NCBI GenBank assembly: GCA_947570515.1
Contig: CANOUM010000072.1
Span: forward strand, 1-7,571
DNA from: an uncultured Clostridia bacterium
GTDB lineage: Bacteria; Bacillota; Clostridia; Lachnospirales; Bianqueaceae
Direction of reading: 5' to 3'
Length of the DNA stretch: 7,571 nucleotides
The notes beneath the pieces were generated by a model. That model did no database searches. It was not told the origin of the DNA and worked only from the letters and a program-made list of their open reading frames with translations. Positions within the stretch are counted from its first letter, which is position 1; every line of letters starts with the position of its first letter. Shown here in pieces: positions 5,902 through 7,571 of this stretch. Position numbers and translations under genes: made by a program.

Positions 5902-6503
5902 ATAGACAGAAGGCAGCCTTGAAAACGGTGGCTGGCAGCATAAAGCAATTTCCGGAAGAGAGTCTCCCGGAAATTGCTTTTATTGGTAAATCGAATGTTG
6001 GTAAATCATCTTTAATCAATTCTTTGTTAGATCGCCGTTCGCTGGCAAGAACCAGCTCTGCTCCGGGAAAAACCAGAACCATTAATTGGTATGAGATCGA
6101 TGAAACACTATATTTTGTTGATCTTCCGGGATATGGATACGCCAAGGTCTCAAAAGCAGAACAGCAGCGCTGGGGACAGGTAATCGAACGGTATCTGCAG
6201 CAACGCACTTCCCTGAAAAAGGTTCTTTTATTGGTTGATATCCGGCATGCACCGACTGCGGATGATCAGATGATGATGGAATGGCTTCGGTATTATCAAG
6301 TGCCTACGGTCATCGTAGCAACTAAAAGTGATAAAATTAAAAGGAGCCAGCTGGAGAAACAAAAGAAAATGCTTCGAGAGGCATTGGGGCTTCAAGATCC
6401 GGCTGATTTGCTGGCATATTCCTCTGAAACGAAAATGGGAGCAGAGGCATTATGGGAGCGTATTTTGGAAGGAGCCGAGTCAGATGGATCAACAGCTTTC
6501 TGA
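5898..6503 (+). CDS. engB: Ribosome biogenesis GTP-binding protein EngB (YsxC/YihA)
   Basis: EngB is a small essential GTPase needed for late assembly of the 50S ribosomal subunit. The 201-residue product has G1 GKSNVGKS (30-37), the G2 region with the conserved PGKTRTIN (56-63), G3 DLPG (75-78) followed by YGYAKVS, G4 TKSD (142-145) and a G5-like SSET near 175. G1 reads GKSNVGKS where GRSNVGKS is common, a conservative change. The start ATG 5898 overlaps the clpX stop (ATGA), with AAGGA at 5885-5889 as ribosome binding site, so translation is probably coupled to clpX. The 3' end overlaps the next gene by 20 nt. A perfect 14-bp inverted repeat covers codons 15-28. In many Firmicutes lon lies between clpX and engB; here it is absent. 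Confidence 0.96.
   Translation: MNRQKAALKTVAGSIKQFPEESLPEIAFIGKSNVGKSSLINSLLDRRSLARTSSAPGKTRTINWYEIDETLYFVDLPGYGYAKVSKAEQQRWGQVIERYLQQRTSLKKVLLLVDIRHAPTADDQMMMEWLRYYQVPTVIVATKSDKIKRSQLEKQKKMLREALGLQDPADLLAYSSETKMGAEALWERILEGAESDGSTAF
5942..5980 (+). repeat. Perfect 14-bp inverted repeat (hairpin) inside the start of engB
   Basis: The arms 5942-5955 (AAAGCAATTTCCGG) and 5967-5980 (CCGGAAATTGCTTT) are exact reverse complements around an 11-nt spacer. That spacer itself holds GAG...CTC, which could extend the stem after a small bulge. TATT follows the right arm. It lies 44 nt after the engB ATG. In RNA it would form a strong stem-loop with A-rich and U-rich flanks, resembling an intrinsic terminator but lacking a GC-rich stem base. 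Coding demand for the FPE..LPEIAF motif explains the two CCGGAA copies in part, but not the whole arm. Confidence 0.7.
6469..6474 (+). promoter_or_regulatory. Ribosome binding site fixing the DUF4364 start
   Basis: AAGGAG lies 9 nt before ATG 6484, inside the last codons of engB. The downstream frame is open as far back as ATG 6328, but residues before 6484 are an out-of-frame reading of engB and show no family match. Confidence 0.85.
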
Positions 6504-6993
6504 AAACAAACTGATCCTTTTATACATTATTCGAGAAAAGGAAAATATCAAAGCTACGGATCTCAGTGATTTTGTGTTATTCCGGGGGTATATGGATTAT
6601 TTTTCGATGCAGAATTATATCGCGGAGCTTTGTGAAGGGCATTTGGTTGTAGAAATGACAATGGAGGAAACTCTGTATTATACACTGCATCCTCAGGGAG
6701 AAGAGGTAGTCGAGCTATTTCGGGCGCGCATCCCGCACAGCATCCGGGAAGAAATTCGTGATTATGCCAAAAATTCCTGTTTGGAAAATTCTCCATTGAT
6801 GGAGGTGGATGCCAAAATCAGTAAACTGGGAGAGGGCCGGTACGAGGTGTGCTGTCAAGTAAGGGATTACGACAGACCGGTACTGGATTTTATCAAAACA
6901 GCAATGGATGAAGAAGCAGCCTATCGCATCCGCAATCAATGGCTGCAAAAGGGTATGAATGTATATTGGAATTTATTGAAGGAGTTGAATTAA
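6484..6993 (+). CDS. DUF4364 family protein, winged-helix-like
   Basis: The 169-residue product matches my memory of the DUF4364 family, found mainly in Clostridia. The N-terminal third reads like a winged helix-turn-helix: a helix with KLILLYIIRE (9-18), then KATDLSDFVL, then MQNYIAELCEGHLV as the likely recognition helix, then a beta wing (VVEMTMEETLYYTLHPQGEEVVELF). The C-terminal part mixes charged helices and strands (EGRYEVCCQVRDYDRPVLDF) and has no motif I recognise. A regulatory or DNA-binding role is inferred from this fold only; the family has no established function that I know of. The gene overlaps engB by 20 nt and ends 2 nt before hisS, so it is part of the same coupled transcription unit. 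The AAGGAG at 6979-6984 near its end serves hisS. Confidence 0.85.
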   Translation: MDQQLSENKLILLYIIREKENIKATDLSDFVLFRGYMDYFSMQNYIAELCEGHLVVEMTMEETLYYTLHPQGEEVVELFRARIPHSIREEIRDYAKNSCLENSPLMEVDAKISKLGEGRYEVCCQVRDYDRPVLDFIKTAMDEEAAYRIRNQWLQKGMNVYWNLLKELN

Positions 6994-6995
6994 GC

Positions 6996-7571
6996 ATGAG
7001 TAGTCAGGTGCAGCCTCGTATATTGTCGGGGTTTATGGAGCTTCTGCCGGAAGATCAGATTCTGTTTAATCAGATGGTAGATACTATTCGGGCAGGGTAT
7101 GAAAAATTCGGTTTTTTGCCGCTGGATACGCCAACGATTGAATTGTCAGAGGTATTATTGGCAAAAGCAGGCGGCGAGACAGAAAAGCAGATCTATCGGT
7201 TTCAAAAAGGGGAGAACGATCTCTCTTTGCGTTTCGATCTTACGGTTCCGCTTGCAAGATATGTATCGCAGCATGCAGCAGATCTGACCTTTCCCTTCAA
7301 GCGGTATCAGATCAGTAAGGTGTTTCGAGGAGAAAGACCGCAAAAAGGGCGCTTCCGTGAGTTTTATCAGTGTGATATCGATATCATTGGCAGTGACGAA
7401 CTGGATATTGTGTATGATGCTGAGATGCCGGCAGTGATTTATCATGTTTTCAAAGAACTTGATTTTGGTCCATTTACCGTTCATCTCAATAACCGTAAGC
7501 TATTAAATGGCTTTTTTGCTGCATTGGGTCTGGAAATGCAGGCAGCAGAAGTTTTGCGCATTATTGATAAG
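6996..7571 (+). CDS. hisS: Histidyl-tRNA synthetase (partial, 3' end outside the window)
   Basis: HisRS is a class II aminoacyl-tRNA synthetase that charges tRNA-His. The first 192 codons are present and open to the edge. Visible are the N-terminal segment SGFMELLPEDQ (11-21), motif 1 around YEKFGFLPLDTPTIE (35-49), the AGGETEKQIYRF stretch (58-69), LRFDLTVPLARY (78-89) and motif 2, FRGERPQKGRFREFYQCD (110-127). The LRFDLTVP block resembles LRYDLTVPFARY of archaeal and eukaryotic HisRS, whereas E. coli and B. subtilis enzymes read LRPEGT there. An unbroken motif 2 argues against the HisZ regulatory paralogue, although the HisA motif and anticodon domain are beyond the edge. AAGGAG at 6979-6984 is 11 nt before ATG 6996. 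It starts 2 nt after the DUF4364 gene. Confidence 0.93.
   Translation, partial: MSSQVQPRILSGFMELLPEDQILFNQMVDTIRAGYEKFGFLPLDTPTIELSEVLLAKAGGETEKQIYRFQKGENDLSLRFDLTVPLARYVSQHAADLTFPFKRYQISKVFRGERPQKGRFREFYQCDIDIIGSDELDIVYDAEMPAVIYHVFKELDFGPFTVHLNNRKLLNGFFAALGLEMQAAEVLRIIDK

Noticed and set aside
6328..6483. Upstream extension of the DUF4364 frame to ATG 6328
   Set aside because: This stretch is engB read in another frame; AAGGAG 6469-6474 supports ATG 6484.
7373..7386. 14-bp perfect palindrome TGATATCGATATCA in hisS
   Set aside because: It is explained by the alternating GAT/ATC codons of the conserved CDIDI sequence after motif 2; there is no spacer or nearby regulatory context.

Overview
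The window looks like chromosomal DNA from a spore-forming member of the Clostridia (Firmicutes), most likely Lachnospiraceae or a close relative. The grounds are an alpha/beta-type small acid-soluble spore protein, a HemZ-type radical SAM protein, a DUF4364 protein, strong AGGAGG-type ribosome binding sites, and the tig-clpP-clpX-engB gene order. Every gene is on the + strand and packing is tight. No mobile element, CRISPR array, tRNA or rRNA gene was seen.

Left part (1-2298): hemZ enters from the left edge, but an in-frame TAG at 170-172 splits it. A 5' fragment (open from the edge to that codon) is followed by a long remainder that carries the whole radical SAM core. The remainder overlaps by 7 nt a gene for a multi-pass membrane protein. 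A roughly 100-nt gap follows, holding only a doubtful short ORF.

Middle (2299-5901): a small spore DNA-binding protein gene comes first. Its last codons contain a near-consensus sigma-A promoter that should start transcription of tig (trigger factor). A perfect 15-bp hairpin stands between tig and clpP. clpP (protease subunit) and clpX (its AAA+ unfoldase) follow 14 nt apart. This is a protein-quality-control cluster: nascent-chain chaperone, then peptidase, then unfoldase.

Right part (5898-7571): clpX overlaps engB (ribosome-assembly GTPase) by ATGA. engB overlaps a DUF4364 winged-helix-like protein gene by 20 nt, and hisS (histidyl-tRNA synthetase) begins 2 nt later and runs off the edge. 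The overlaps suggest one translationally coupled run from clpX to hisS. No lon gene lies between clpX and engB, where many relatives carry one. A perfect 14-bp inverted repeat lies inside the start of engB.

Most of the window is ordinary housekeeping sequence and I see no new multi-gene system. The best points for a second look are the hemZ stop codon, the hairpin inside engB, the promoter inside the spore-protein gene, and the archaeal/eukaryotic-looking HisRS signature.
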